Source: an uncultured Eubacteriales bacterium
Lineage (GTDB): Bacteria > Bacillota_A > Clostridia > Oscillospirales > Oscillospiraceae
Direction of reading: 5' to 3'
DNA length: 44,728 nt
NCBI GenBank assembly: GCA_900319835.1
Contig: ONPY01000018.1
Coordinates: 1 to 44,728, forward strand
Shown: positions 23,806 through 33,144 of the stretch, in pieces
Numbering within the stretch: the stretch's first letter is position 1
Layout of the letters: each line of letters opens with the position of its first letter
The notes under the pieces: generated by a model
What the model was told of the DNA's origin: nothing
Seen by the model: the letters and a program-made list of their open reading frames with translations, nothing else
Database searches by the model: none
Translations under genes and position numbers: made by a program

Positions 23806-24936
23806 ATGCATCACGGTCAACCCGTTTTTGACGCCCACGTCCACTATTCGCTGGATCTGGACCCCGCCGCCTTCGTCGCCCTGCTGGACCGCACCGGCAC
23901 GGAAAAGGCCAATCTTGCCGTCATCGCCCACGGCGACCGGGTCAGCTGCACACCGGAGGCTCTGGCGCTCAAGGCTCTGTATCCGGAGCGCTTCACCGTC
24001 TTCGGCCAGCTCGACCCCTGTCTCTATTACCGGGGCGGGGCGGACATGGGCGCGCGTCAGGCGGAATACGCCGCCGCCCTGCTGCGGGCCGGCTGCGACG
24101 GGATCAAGCTGCTGGAGGGCAAGCCCCAGCTGCGCCGGGCGCTGCCCATCCCGGACTTTGACGCAGACTGCTGGGACGCCTTCTGGACCTGGTGTGAGCA
24201 AGAGCAGGTGCGCGTGCTCTGGCATGTCAACGACCCGGAGAGTTTCTGGGATCCCGAGAAGGTGCCCGCCTGGGCGGCCGGGCAGGGCTGGCTGTACGAC
24301 GAGAGCTATATCAATAATGAAGAGCAGTACCGCCAGGTGCTGACGGTGCTCGGGCGCCACCCGGGGCTGCGGATCTGCTTTGCCCACTTCTTCTTTCTCT
24401 CGGCGCAGCTTGCGCGCCTGGCCGACATTCTCGAGCGCTATTCCAACGTGGTCACGGACCTGACCCCCGGCATTGAGATGTATGAGAATTTCTCCCTGGC
24501 ACCGGAGGAGACCCGCGCCTTCTTCGACCTCTTCCACGACCGCATCCTCTATGGCACGGACATCGGCAGCCGCTTCGTCTACCACGGCGGCGGCAGGCCC
24601 TTCAACGAAAAGGAGAACCTGCGCCGGCCCGAGATCGTCCGCGCCTTCCTGACCAATCGGGAGACTGAGACCGTCTCCGCCGACGGGAACTTCGTGGTCG
24701 GCCGGCCGGACTTTGCGATGATGGGGCTCGGGCTCGAGGGAGAGCGTCTCGGGGAGATCCTGCGCGAAAATTTTCTGCGCTTTCTGGGGAATGCGGCCCG
24801 GCCCGTCGACCCGGATACGGCCCGGGCGTTGATTGCGCGGACCCGGCGGGAGCTTGTCTCCGCCGCGAAGCTGCCGGGCTTTGTGCCGGACAGCCGGGGT
24901 CTGGACGCCGCGGAACGAATTTTTAATCAATTTTAA
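23806..24936 (+). CDS. metal-dependent hydrolase of the amidohydrolase superfamily (Amidohydro_2-like)
   Basis: 376 residues with a TIM-barrel. DAHVHY near residue 9 gives the HxH metal ligands, LWHVNDPESF and ICFAHFFFLS give further His, and ILYGTDIGSR the Asp that activates water. This is the Amidohydro_2 layout (ACMSD/isatin-type hydrolases and decarboxylases). Ligand residues are complete, so it should be active. No pathway neighbours suggest a substrate. The start follows AAGGAGTACGCC. It ends 27 bases before the inverted repeat in the typA leader. Confidence 0.82.
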   Translation: MHHGQPVFDAHVHYSLDLDPAAFVALLDRTGTEKANLAVIAHGDRVSCTPEALALKALYPERFTVFGQLDPCLYYRGGADMGARQAEYAAALLRAGCDGIKLLEGKPQLRRALPIPDFDADCWDAFWTWCEQEQVRVLWHVNDPESFWDPEKVPAWAAGQGWLYDESYINNEEQYRQVLTVLGRHPGLRICFAHFFFLSAQLARLADILERYSNVVTDLTPGIEMYENFSLAPEETRAFFDLFHDRILYGTDIGSRFVYHGGGRPFNEKENLRRPEIVRAFLTNRETETVSADGNFVVGRPDFAMMGLGLEGERLGEILRENFLRFLGNAARPVDPDTARALIARTRRELVSAAKLPGFVPDSRGLDAAERIFNQF

Positions 24937-24962
24937 AGGAATACGAAAAGAAAAATATTGCA

Positions 24963-25027
24963 AAACTCCCCTGACGGTGTTAAACTTTTCATTTGTGTTG
25001 AAATGTATATCATCGTCAGGGGAGTTT
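24963..25027. promoter_or_regulatory. long inverted repeat enclosing the typA ribosome site
   Basis: 17 paired positions (24963-24979 with 25011-25027, one G-T pair) around a 31-base AT-rich loop. The right arm contains the GGGGAG Shine-Dalgarno of typA, so RNA made from upstream would hide it. A possible promoter inside the repeat (TTGCAA 24958-24963, 17-base spacer, TAAACT 24981-24986) would instead give a short transcript lacking the left arm. The repeat would then act as a DNA operator. Confidence 0.65.
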
Positions 25028-25034
25028 GAATTCT

Positions 25035-26855
25035 ATGGATAAACTGAGGAATATCGCCATTATCGCCCACGTTGACCACGGCAAGACCACGCTGGTGGAC
25101 GAGATGCTCAAGCAGTCCGGCGTATACCGGGAGAACCAGGAGGTCGTGGACCGGGTCATGGACTCCAACGATCTCGAGCGCGAACGCGGCATCACCATCA
25201 TGGCCAAGAACACCGCCGTCTGGTACGGCGACACCAAGATCAACATCGTCGACACCCCGGGCCACGCCGACTTCGGCGGCGAGGTGGAGCGTATTTTGAA
25301 GATGGTCAACGGCGTCATCCTGCTGGTGGACGCGGCGGAGGGCCCCATGCCCCAGACCCGCTTCGTGCTCAGCCGCGCGCTCGAGCTGGGCCACCGCGTG
25401 ATCGTGGTGCTCAACAAGATCGACCGGCCCGACCAGCGCATCCACGAGGTCGTGGACGAGATTCTGGAGCTGCTGATGGATCTGGACGCCACCGACGAGC
25501 AACTGGATTCCCCCATGCTCTTCTGCTCCGGCCGCAACGGCACCGCGAGCTACTCCCCCGACGTCGCGGGCACCGATCTCAAGCCCCTCTTTGAGACCAT
25601 CCTGGAGTACATCCCCGCGCCGGAGATGGATCTCGACAAGCCCTTCCAGATGCTGGTCAGCTCCATCGACTACAACGAGTACGTGGGCCGCATCGCCATC
25701 GGGCGCATCGAGCGCGGCGTCGTCAAGCAGAACCAGGAGATCGAGGTCTGCAACTACCACAACCCCGGCGAGCCCACCCTCAAGGCCAAGGCCGTCAGCC
25801 TCTACCAGTTTGAGGGGCTCAACCGCGTGCCCGTCACCGAGGCCGGCGCCGGCAACATCATCGCCATGAGCGGCATCGGCGACGTCACCATCGGCGACAC
25901 CATCTGCGCCAAGGGTGCCGTCGAGCCCCTGCCCTTTGTCAAGATCAGCGCCCCCACGCTGGAGATGACCTTCTCCGTCAACGACAGCCCCTTCGCCGGG
26001 CGCGAGGGCAAGTTCGTCACCTCCCGCCAGATCAAGGACCGCCTGATGCGCGAGACCCTGAAGGACGTGTCCCTGCGGGTGACGGAGCTGGAGAATACCA
26101 CCGACAGCTTCAACGTCGCCGGCCGCGGCGAGATGAGCCTCTCCATCCTTATCGAGACCATGCGCCGTGAGGGCTATGAGTTTCAGGTCTCTCCCCCGCG
26201 CGTGCTGTATCAGGAGATCGACGGCGTCAAGTGCGAGCCCGTGGAGCGGGTGGTGGCGGACGTCCCGGCCGACTGCATGGGCTCCGTGATGGAAAAGCTC
26301 TCCGCCCGCCGCGGCACCTTCCTGGAGATGACCCCCGTGGGCAACCGCATGAAGCTGGAGTTCCTGGTCCCCTCCCGGGGCCTCTTCGGCTACCGCAACG
26401 AGTTTCTCACCGACACCAAGGGCGAGGGCATCATGGCCTCCGTCTTTGAGAAGTACGAGCCCTACAAGGGCGAGATCGCCCGGCGCAGCACCGGTTCCCT
26501 CATCGCCTGGGAGACCGGCGAGGCCGTGGCCTACGGCATCTGGAACGCCCAGGAGCGCGGCGCCATGTTCATCGTCCCCGGCACCAAGGTCTACGCTGGC
26601 ATGGTGGTGGGCGTCTGCCCCAAGTCTGACGACGTGCCCGTCAACGTCTGCCGCACCAAGCACCTGACCAACACCCGCGCCTCCGGCTCCGATGAGGCCC
26701 TGCGCCTGGTGCCCGCGCGGCAGATGAGTCTGGAGCAGTGCCTGGAGTTTCTGGCCGACGACGAGCTGCTGGAGGTCACCCCCAAGAGCCTGCGCCTGCG
26801 CAAGAGCATCCTGGACCACAGCCTGCGCATGAAGAACGTCATGCGCAACCGGTAA
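25035..26855 (+). CDS. typA: ribosome-associated GTPase TypA/BipA
   Basis: A 606-residue translational GTPase. G1 IIAHVDHGKTTLVDEML, RGITI switch I, DTPGHADFGGEVERI (G3), NKIDRPDQR (G4) and CSGRNG (G5) are followed by an EF-G-like domain II, domain III, domain V and the BipA-specific C-terminal domain ending in LRMKNVMRNR. It acts on the ribosome, aiding 50S assembly and stress adaptation. The ATG at 25035 is preferred: GGGGAG is 10 bases upstream. An in-frame TTG at 25026 lies against the site. Confidence 0.97.
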   Translation: MDKLRNIAIIAHVDHGKTTLVDEMLKQSGVYRENQEVVDRVMDSNDLERERGITIMAKNTAVWYGDTKINIVDTPGHADFGGEVERILKMVNGVILLVDAAEGPMPQTRFVLSRALELGHRVIVVLNKIDRPDQRIHEVVDEILELLMDLDATDEQLDSPMLFCSGRNGTASYSPDVAGTDLKPLFETILEYIPAPEMDLDKPFQMLVSSIDYNEYVGRIAIGRIERGVVKQNQEIEVCNYHNPGEPTLKAKAVSLYQFEGLNRVPVTEAGAGNIIAMSGIGDVTIGDTICAKGAVEPLPFVKISAPTLEMTFSVNDSPFAGREGKFVTSRQIKDRLMRETLKDVSLRVTELENTTDSFNVAGRGEMSLSILIETMRREGYEFQVSPPRVLYQEIDGVKCEPVERVVADVPADCMGSVMEKLSARRGTFLEMTPVGNRMKLEFLVPSRGLFGYRNEFLTDTKGEGIMASVFEKYEPYKGEIARRSTGSLIAWETGEAVAYGIWNAQERGAMFIVPGTKVYAGMVVGVCPKSDDVPVNVCRTKHLTNTRASGSDEALRLVPARQMSLEQCLEFLADDELLEVTPKSLRLRKSILDHSLRMKNVMRNR

Positions 26856-26867
26856 GCGGCATTTCTC

Positions 26868-26903
26868 GAAAGGCTTTTTACGGGAAACGGTAAAAAGCCT
26901 TTC
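26868..26903 (+). terminator. hairpin after typA
   Basis: A perfect 14-bp stem with an 8-base loop 12 bases after the stop codon. It is followed by an A-run rather than a T-run on the plus strand, so it is an imperfect intrinsic terminator. Confidence 0.55.
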
Positions 26904-26931
26904 AAAAAAATGATTTAGTACGGTAAATGGA

Positions 26932-26960
26932 TTGATTTTTCAAAAGCGCTCCTGTATAAT
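26932..26960 (+). promoter_or_regulatory. promoter of the first peptide ABC operon
   Basis: TTGATT (26932-26937), 17-base spacer, perfect TATAAT (26955-26960). The untranslated leader is about 77 bases. Confidence 0.85.
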
Positions 26961-27043
26961 GATTGAACTTCATGCTTTTTCGCACCTTTTGCCACAAAGC
27001 GTGCGCATTCAAAGAGAGAAAACAGAGAACGGGCGGATAAACA

Positions 27044-27973
27044 ATGAATTCTAAAACACTGGTCTATATTCTGAAAAGAATCGGCCTGGCAATTCTGACG
27101 GTTTGGGTCGTCATCACGGTGACCTTCTTCGTCATGCACGCGGTGCCCGGCGGCCCCTTCATGGGCGAGAAGGCCATCTCCGCGGCGGCCCAGGCCTCCC
27201 TGGAGGCCAAGTACGGTCTCGACAAGCCCCTGATGCAGCAGTACTTCACCTATCTGAAGGACGTGGTGACCCGCTTTGATTTCGGCCCCTCCCTCAAGCA
27301 GCGGGGCCGCATGGTGGTGGACATCATCGCCGACGGCATGCGCACCTCCGCCAAGCTCGGCGTGATCGCCGCGTGTCTGGCCGCGCTGGTGGGCATTCCC
27401 CTGGGCACCGTGGCTGCGCTGCGCCGCAACAAGCTGATCGACAAGGTCATCATGGTCATCACCACCGCGTTTGTGTCCATGCCCTCGTTCATCATGGGCT
27501 CACTGCTGCTGGTGCTCTTCGCCGTCAAGTGGGCCGTGCTGCCCGCCAACGGCACCACGGCCGAGGGTCTGATCCTGCCGATCATCACCCTGTCGCTCTA
27601 CCCCATGGCTTACATCACGCGGCTGACCCGCAGCTCCATGCTGGACGTGCTGGGCCAGGATTACATCCGCACCGCCAAGGCCAAGGGCGTCTCCGGCGCG
27701 AAGATCATCTTCGGCCACGCGCTGAAAAACTCCCTGATTCCCGTCATCACCTACTTCGGCCCGATGCTGGCCTATATCGTGACGGGCTCGCTGGTGGTGG
27801 AGCAGATCTTTGCCGTCCCCGGCATCGGCCGCGCCTTCGTCAGCAGCATCACCAACCGCGATTACCCCATGGTCATGGGCACGACCATCATCCTGGCCGT
27901 GCTGATCGTGGTCATGAACCTGATCAGCGACATCCTCTACAAGGTTGTCGACCCCCGGATCAATCTGGAATAA
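27044..27973 (+). CDS. oppB: peptide ABC transporter permease, OppB/DppB type
   Basis: 309 residues with six membrane helices. YILKRIGLAILTVWVVITVTFF is helix 1 with the family N-terminus, HAVPGGPF follows in the first external loop. The cytoplasmic EAA loop TAKAKGVSGAKIIFGHALKNS contacts the ATPase. It forms the membrane channel with OppC. It is the first gene of an operon with order B-C-D-F-A. The ribosome site (GGGCGGAT) is modest. Confidence 0.93.
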   Translation: MNSKTLVYILKRIGLAILTVWVVITVTFFVMHAVPGGPFMGEKAISAAAQASLEAKYGLDKPLMQQYFTYLKDVVTRFDFGPSLKQRGRMVVDIIADGMRTSAKLGVIAACLAALVGIPLGTVAALRRNKLIDKVIMVITTAFVSMPSFIMGSLLLVLFAVKWAVLPANGTTAEGLILPIITLSLYPMAYITRLTRSSMLDVLGQDYIRTAKAKGVSGAKIIFGHALKNSLIPVITYFGPMLAYIVTGSLVVEQIFAVPGIGRAFVSSITNRDYPMVMGTTIILAVLIVVMNLISDILYKVVDPRINLE

Positions 27974-27985
27974 GGAGGGCGGAAC

Positions 27986-29041
27986 ATGTCAAACAAGCTG
28001 AGCATGCACGTGGACGTGGACGCCTTTCTGCCCGCGAGCGAGCAGGAAAAGGAATACATGGTGCAGATGCGCCCCTCCTCCACTTTCTTCAAGGACGGCG
28101 TCAAGCGCCTGCTGAAAAACCGGGTGGCCACCGTCAGCCTCATCATCATTCTGATCATTACCCTCTCCTCCATCTTCATCCCCATGTTCTGGCCCTACTC
28201 CTATGACAGCATGCTGGGCGTGCGGCCGGGCAAGCCGGTGGACGCCTCGTTCAACAACCTCCAGCCCTTTGAGTACGGCAAGAGCGAGCTCAAGCGCATC
28301 GACGCCGGGGAGAAGGTCTTTCCCCACATCTTCGGCACCGACTCCCAGGGCCGCGACTACTTCATCCGCGTGGTCTACGGCACCCGCATCTCCCTGGCCG
28401 TGGGCTTCTTCGCCAGCATCATCGTGCTGATCATCGGCATGACGGTCGGCTCCGTTGCCGGCTACTGCGGCGGCAAGGTCGACCTCATCATCATGCGCAT
28501 CGTCGACATCATCTACTCCCTGCCCGACATGCTGATGGTCATCCTGCTGGCCTCCGTGCTGAAGGTCACCCTGGGTCCCGCTCTGGAGGGCACCGCCCTG
28601 GAGAAGATCGGCAGCAACATCATCAGCCTCTTCATCGTCTTCGGCGTGCTGTACTGGGTGTCCATGTCCCGCCTGATCCGCGGCCAGATCCTCTCGCTCC
28701 GGGAGCAGGAGTATGTGCTGGCCTCCCGCGCCGCCGGCGCCAGAGGCGGCTGGGTCATCCGCAAGCACCTGCTGCCCAACTGCATCAGCGTGGTCATCAT
28801 CTCCACCGCCCTGCAGATCCCCAACGCCATCTTTACCGAGAGCTACCTCTCCTTCCTGGGCCTGGGCGTCAACGCCCCCATGCCCTCCCTGGGCTCCCTG
28901 GCCTCTGACGCGCTCAACGGCCTGAGCTCCTATCCCTTCCGTCTGGTCATTCCGGCTGTGGTCATCTCGCTGATCGTGCTGAGCCTGAACCTCTTCGGCG
29001 ACGGCCTGCGCGACGCCTTTGACCCCAAGCTGAGAACCTGA
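27986..29041 (+). CDS. oppC: peptide ABC transporter permease, OppC/DppC type
   Basis: 351 residues. A cytosolic N-terminal extension of about 45 residues precedes helix 1 (RVATVSLIIILIITLSSIF). The external segment with FGTDSQGRDYFIRVVYGTR is the family hallmark. The EAA loop ASRAAGARGGWVIRKHLLPN lies late in the protein and LSFLGLGVNAPMPSLGS in the last third. Partner of OppB. The start follows AAGGAGGGCGGAAC, 12 bases after oppB. Confidence 0.93.
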   Translation: MSNKLSMHVDVDAFLPASEQEKEYMVQMRPSSTFFKDGVKRLLKNRVATVSLIIILIITLSSIFIPMFWPYSYDSMLGVRPGKPVDASFNNLQPFEYGKSELKRIDAGEKVFPHIFGTDSQGRDYFIRVVYGTRISLAVGFFASIIVLIIGMTVGSVAGYCGGKVDLIIMRIVDIIYSLPDMLMVILLASVLKVTLGPALEGTALEKIGSNIISLFIVFGVLYWVSMSRLIRGQILSLREQEYVLASRAAGARGGWVIRKHLLPNCISVVIISTALQIPNAIFTESYLSFLGLGVNAPMPSLGSLASDALNGLSSYPFRLVIPAVVISLIVLSLNLFGDGLRDAFDPKLRT

Positions 29042-29057
29042 GAAAGGAGAAGGAATT

Positions 29058-29941
<884 letters not shown>

Positions 29942-29949
<8 letters not shown>

Positions 29950-30928
29950 AAACGAAAAGCGCACACTGGTGGAGGTCAGAGACCTCAAGCAGTATTTTGA
30001 CGTCAACGTGGGCATGTTCAAAACCCGCCCCCTCAAGGCTGTCGACGGCGTCTCCTTCTCCATCAAAAAGGGCGAGACCCTGGGTCTGGTGGGCGAGTCC
30101 GGCTGCGGCAAGACCACCGTCGGCCGCACGCTGCTGCACCTCTACACCCCCACTGCCGGCGAAATCCTCTTTGACGGCAAGCCCGTCAAGACCAAAGAGG
30201 ACATCCTGAATTTCCGCAAGAAGGCCACCATGGTCTTCCAGGATCCCTACTCCTCCCTCAACCCCCGCATGACCGTCTCCGACATCATCGGCGAGCCGCT
30301 GGACATCCACAGGATGTACGCCGACAAGCAGCAGCGGCACGACCGCATCCTGGAGCTGATGGAGCACGTGGGGCTCAACAGCGAGCACGCCGCCCGCTAC
30401 GCCCATGAGTTCTCCGGCGGCCAGCGCCAGCGTATCGGCATCGCCCGCGCCCTGGCTCTGAACCCCGAGTTCATCGTCTGCGACGAGCCCGTCTCCGCCC
30501 TGGACGTGTCCATCCAGGCCCAGGTCATCAACATGTTTGACGAGCTGCAGGAGCAGATGGGTCTGACCTATCTCTTCATCGCCCACGACATTCTGGTCGT
30601 GCGCCACATCTCCGACCGCATCGCCGTCATGTATCTGGGCAAGATGGTGGAGCTGGCCGACGCCAGGGAAATCTACGACCACCCGCTGCACCCCTACACC
30701 AAATCCCTGATGTCCGCGGTGCCCCAGCCCGACCCGAAGGTCGCCCGGGCCAACAAGCGCATCGTCCTCTCCGGCGACATCCCCAGCCCTCTCAACGCAC
30801 CCTCCGGCTGCCCCTTCCGCACCCGCTGCCCCCACGCGACCGCGGCCTGCGCCGAGGCCATGCCGGAATTCAAGGAGGTCAGCCCCGGCCACTTTGCCGC
30901 CTGCCACCGCATCGCGGAGCTGAACTGA
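29942..30928 (+). CDS. oppF: peptide ABC transporter ATPase, OppF/DppF type
   Basis: 328 residues: Walker [11 protein letters not shown]-loop [15 protein letters not shown], signature [15 protein letters not shown], Walker [16 protein letters not shown]-loop IAHDILVV. The oligopeptide-transporter C-terminal domain has cysteines in [18 protein letters not shown], a putative Fe-S site. Pairs with OppD to power uptake. The ATG at 29942 overlaps the oppD reading frame by 8 bases. If oppD is truly broken, this subunit would need another partner such as the AmiE homologue at 37724. Confidence 0.94.
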
Positions 30929-31003
30929 AGCCCCGCAGACCACCCGATTCAAATTCGCGCCAAACGCGCGGTTTGGAAATATACTCGAAAGGAAAACCGA
31001 AAC

Positions 31004-32878
31004 ATGAAGAAATTCCTTGCACTGCTCCTTGCGCTGGCCATGGTCTTCGCCCTGGCCGCCTGCGGCAGCTCTGCGGCTCCCGCGGCTCCCGCGGCCACCG
31101 TGGCGCCCGCGGCCGACGCTGCCCCCGCAGCCGACGCAGCCCCCGCTGAAGAGGCGGCTGCCGCCGTCCCCGGCGAGCTGTCCGTCTGCCTGGCCTCCGA
31201 GCCTGACACCCTCGACCCCGCTCTCAACTCCGCGGTCGACGGCGCCACCATGCTCGTCCACCTGTTCTCCGGCCTTGCCAAGTGGGCCCAGAACGAAAGC
31301 GGCGCTCTCGTGATCGTCCCTGACGCAGCCGAAGAGCTGGTCGAAGGCGTTGTCAACGAGGACGGCACCGTCACCTACACCTACACCCTCCGCGACGGTC
31401 TGAAGTGGTCTGACGGCCAGCCCGTCACCGCCGGCGACTTTGCCTTTGCCTGGCAGCGCGCCGCCTCCGTCGAGCTTGCCGCCGACTACGGCTACATGTT
31501 CGAGGTCGTGGACGGCTACGACGACGTCTGGGCTGAGGAGCCCGCCGAGGACGCTCAGCTGAACGTCAAGGCTCTGGACGACCGCACCCTGGAAGTCACC
31601 CTGGCCAACGCCGTGGCTTACTGGAATGAGCTGCTGGCCTTCCCCACCTACTTCCCCGTGCGTGAGGACGTGGTCGCCAACGAGAGCTGGGCCACCGATC
31701 CCTCCACCTATGTCTGCAACGGTGCCTACACCATGACCGGCTGGGATCACAACAGCCTGATCACCCTGACCAAGAACCCCAACTACGCCGACGCCGATGA
31801 GGTCACCCTCGAGACGCTGAAGTGCTACCTCTCCGACGACGCCAACAACCAGCTGTCCAACTTCAAGAACGGCACCTGGCAGATGATCGACGACGTCCCC
31901 ACCAACGAGATCGCGACCCTGAAGGTCGACTACCCCGATGAGTTCGTCGTTGCCGGTCAGATCGGCACCTACTACGTCTGCTGGAATGTCAACGAGGACA
32001 TCCTGCCCGCCTCCTCCAACCTCTCCGGCGCCGAGGCTGAGGCCGCCAAGGCCGAGATCCGCAACGCCATCGCCCTGCTCTTCGACCGCAACTACATCGT
32101 GGAAGAGATCGGCCAGGCCGGTCAGGTTCCCGCCTCCTCCTTCGTCGCCATGGGCATGACCAACCCCGACGGCACCCAGTTCTACCAGACCGCCGGCCAC
32201 AACGACGGCTTTGACGGCTACTACAACGTGGCCGAGGACGCCATCGAGGACAACTACACCCAGGCCATCGAAGTGCTGAAGAAGTACTACGACTACGACG
32301 AGGCCACCGGTCAGTTCTCCGGCTTCCCCACCTTGACCTACCTCTACAACACCTCTGAGAGCCACAAGGCCATCGGCGAGTACCTGCAGAGCGCCCTGGC
32401 CGCTGTGGGCATCACCATGAACCTGGAGAACCAGGAGTGGGCCACCTTCCTGAACACCCGTAAGCAGGGCGACTACTCCATCGCCCGCAACGGCTGGCTG
32501 GCCGACTACAACGACCCCATCTGCTTCCTGGATATGTGGACCACCAACTCCGGCAACAACGACGTGCAGTTCGGCCGCGGCGCCCACAAGGATCTGGCCC
32601 TCTACAGCCTCGACCTGACCGACCTCGGCTTTGAGACCAAGGTCGAAAACGGCACCTGGGCCGACACCTACGACGTGCTGATCAAGACCATCAAGTCCTG
32701 CACCGACAACGAAGTCCGCTACGAGCTCATGCACCGCGCCGAGGACCTGCTCATGTCCACCGGCTGCATCTGCCCCCTGTACTTCTACACCGACCTGTAC
32801 ATGCTCAGCAAGAACGTGGACGGCTTCTTCTCCAACCCCCTCGGCTACAAGTACTTCATGTACTGCACCGTCGCGTAA
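31004..32878 (+). CDS. oppA: oligopeptide-binding lipoprotein, OppA/DppA type
   Basis: 624 residues. The lipoprotein signal ends in the lipobox LAAC (MKKFLALLLALAMVFALAAC), followed by an Ala/Pro-rich linker rich in PAAPAATVAPAADAAP. The family 5 solute-binding domain contains LSVCLASEPDTLDPALNSA at the start and NGWLADYNDPICFLDMW near the end. It captures peptides outside the membrane and delivers them to OppBC. It is the last gene of the operon, 75 bases after oppF, with a strong terminator behind. Confidence 0.95.
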   Translation: MKKFLALLLALAMVFALAACGSSAAPAAPAATVAPAADAAPAADAAPAEEAAAAVPGELSVCLASEPDTLDPALNSAVDGATMLVHLFSGLAKWAQNESGALVIVPDAAEELVEGVVNEDGTVTYTYTLRDGLKWSDGQPVTAGDFAFAWQRAASVELAADYGYMFEVVDGYDDVWAEEPAEDAQLNVKALDDRTLEVTLANAVAYWNELLAFPTYFPVREDVVANESWATDPSTYVCNGAYTMTGWDHNSLITLTKNPNYADADEVTLETLKCYLSDDANNQLSNFKNGTWQMIDDVPTNEIATLKVDYPDEFVVAGQIGTYYVCWNVNEDILPASSNLSGAEAEAAKAEIRNAIALLFDRNYIVEEIGQAGQVPASSFVAMGMTNPDGTQFYQTAGHNDGFDGYYNVAEDAIEDNYTQAIEVLKKYYDYDEATGQFSGFPTLTYLYNTSESHKAIGEYLQSALAAVGITMNLENQEWATFLNTRKQGDYSIARNGWLADYNDPICFLDMWTTNSGNNDVQFGRGAHKDLALYSLDLTDLGFETKVENGTWADTYDVLIKTIKSCTDNEVRYELMHRAEDLLMSTGCICPLYFYTDLYMLSKNVDGFFSNPLGYKYFMYCTVA

Positions 32879-32891
32879 GCACAGTTTCTCC

Positions 32892-32921
32892 GTTCCCCGG
32901 CTCTGCCGGGGAACTTTTTTT
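32892..32921 (+). terminator. terminator of the first peptide ABC operon
   Basis: A 10-bp stem GTTCCCCGGC/GCCGGGGAAC with TCT loop and a run of seven T. Confidence 0.93.
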
Positions 32922-32961
32922 ATCTTTTTCAGGATTCCGTGCCCGATTTCCAGATTGTGGA

Positions 32962-32990
32962 TTGCTTTTTGGGATCATATCCTTTATAAA
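32962..32990 (+). promoter_or_regulatory. promoter of the Ami-type operon
   Basis: TTGCTT (32962-32967), 17-base spacer, TATAAA (32985-32990), 155 bases before the ATG. Confidence 0.6.
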
Positions 32991-32999
32991 GGTATGATC
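32973..32999. promoter_or_regulatory. dyad over the Ami promoter -10
   Basis: GATCATAtCCTTTA and TAAAGGTATGATC form an inverted repeat with one extra base in the left arm. It overlaps the -10 box, a typical repressor position. Confidence 0.55.
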
Positions 33000-33038
33000 G
33001 TATGCACAGATCCCGGCGGATCGCGTGCAGCGACCCAT

Positions 33039-33081
33039 GATTGCGGGGTACCCCGCAATCGCTTTTCCGCGCGGAAAAGCG
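33039..33081. repeat. two abutting perfect palindromes in the Ami leader
   Basis: 33039-33060 is a perfect 22-base palindrome around GGGGTACCCC, and 33060-33081 a perfect 22-base one around TTCCGCGCGGAA. They lie between the promoter and the ribosome site, so they form two hairpins in the mRNA leader. They resemble the tandem hairpins at 4-81. Confidence 0.7.
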
Positions 33082-33144
33082 CGATTTTGCTTATTATCCG
33101 CCCTCTGGGCGTTTAATAAAATTTTTTCAGGAGGACAAAACAAC

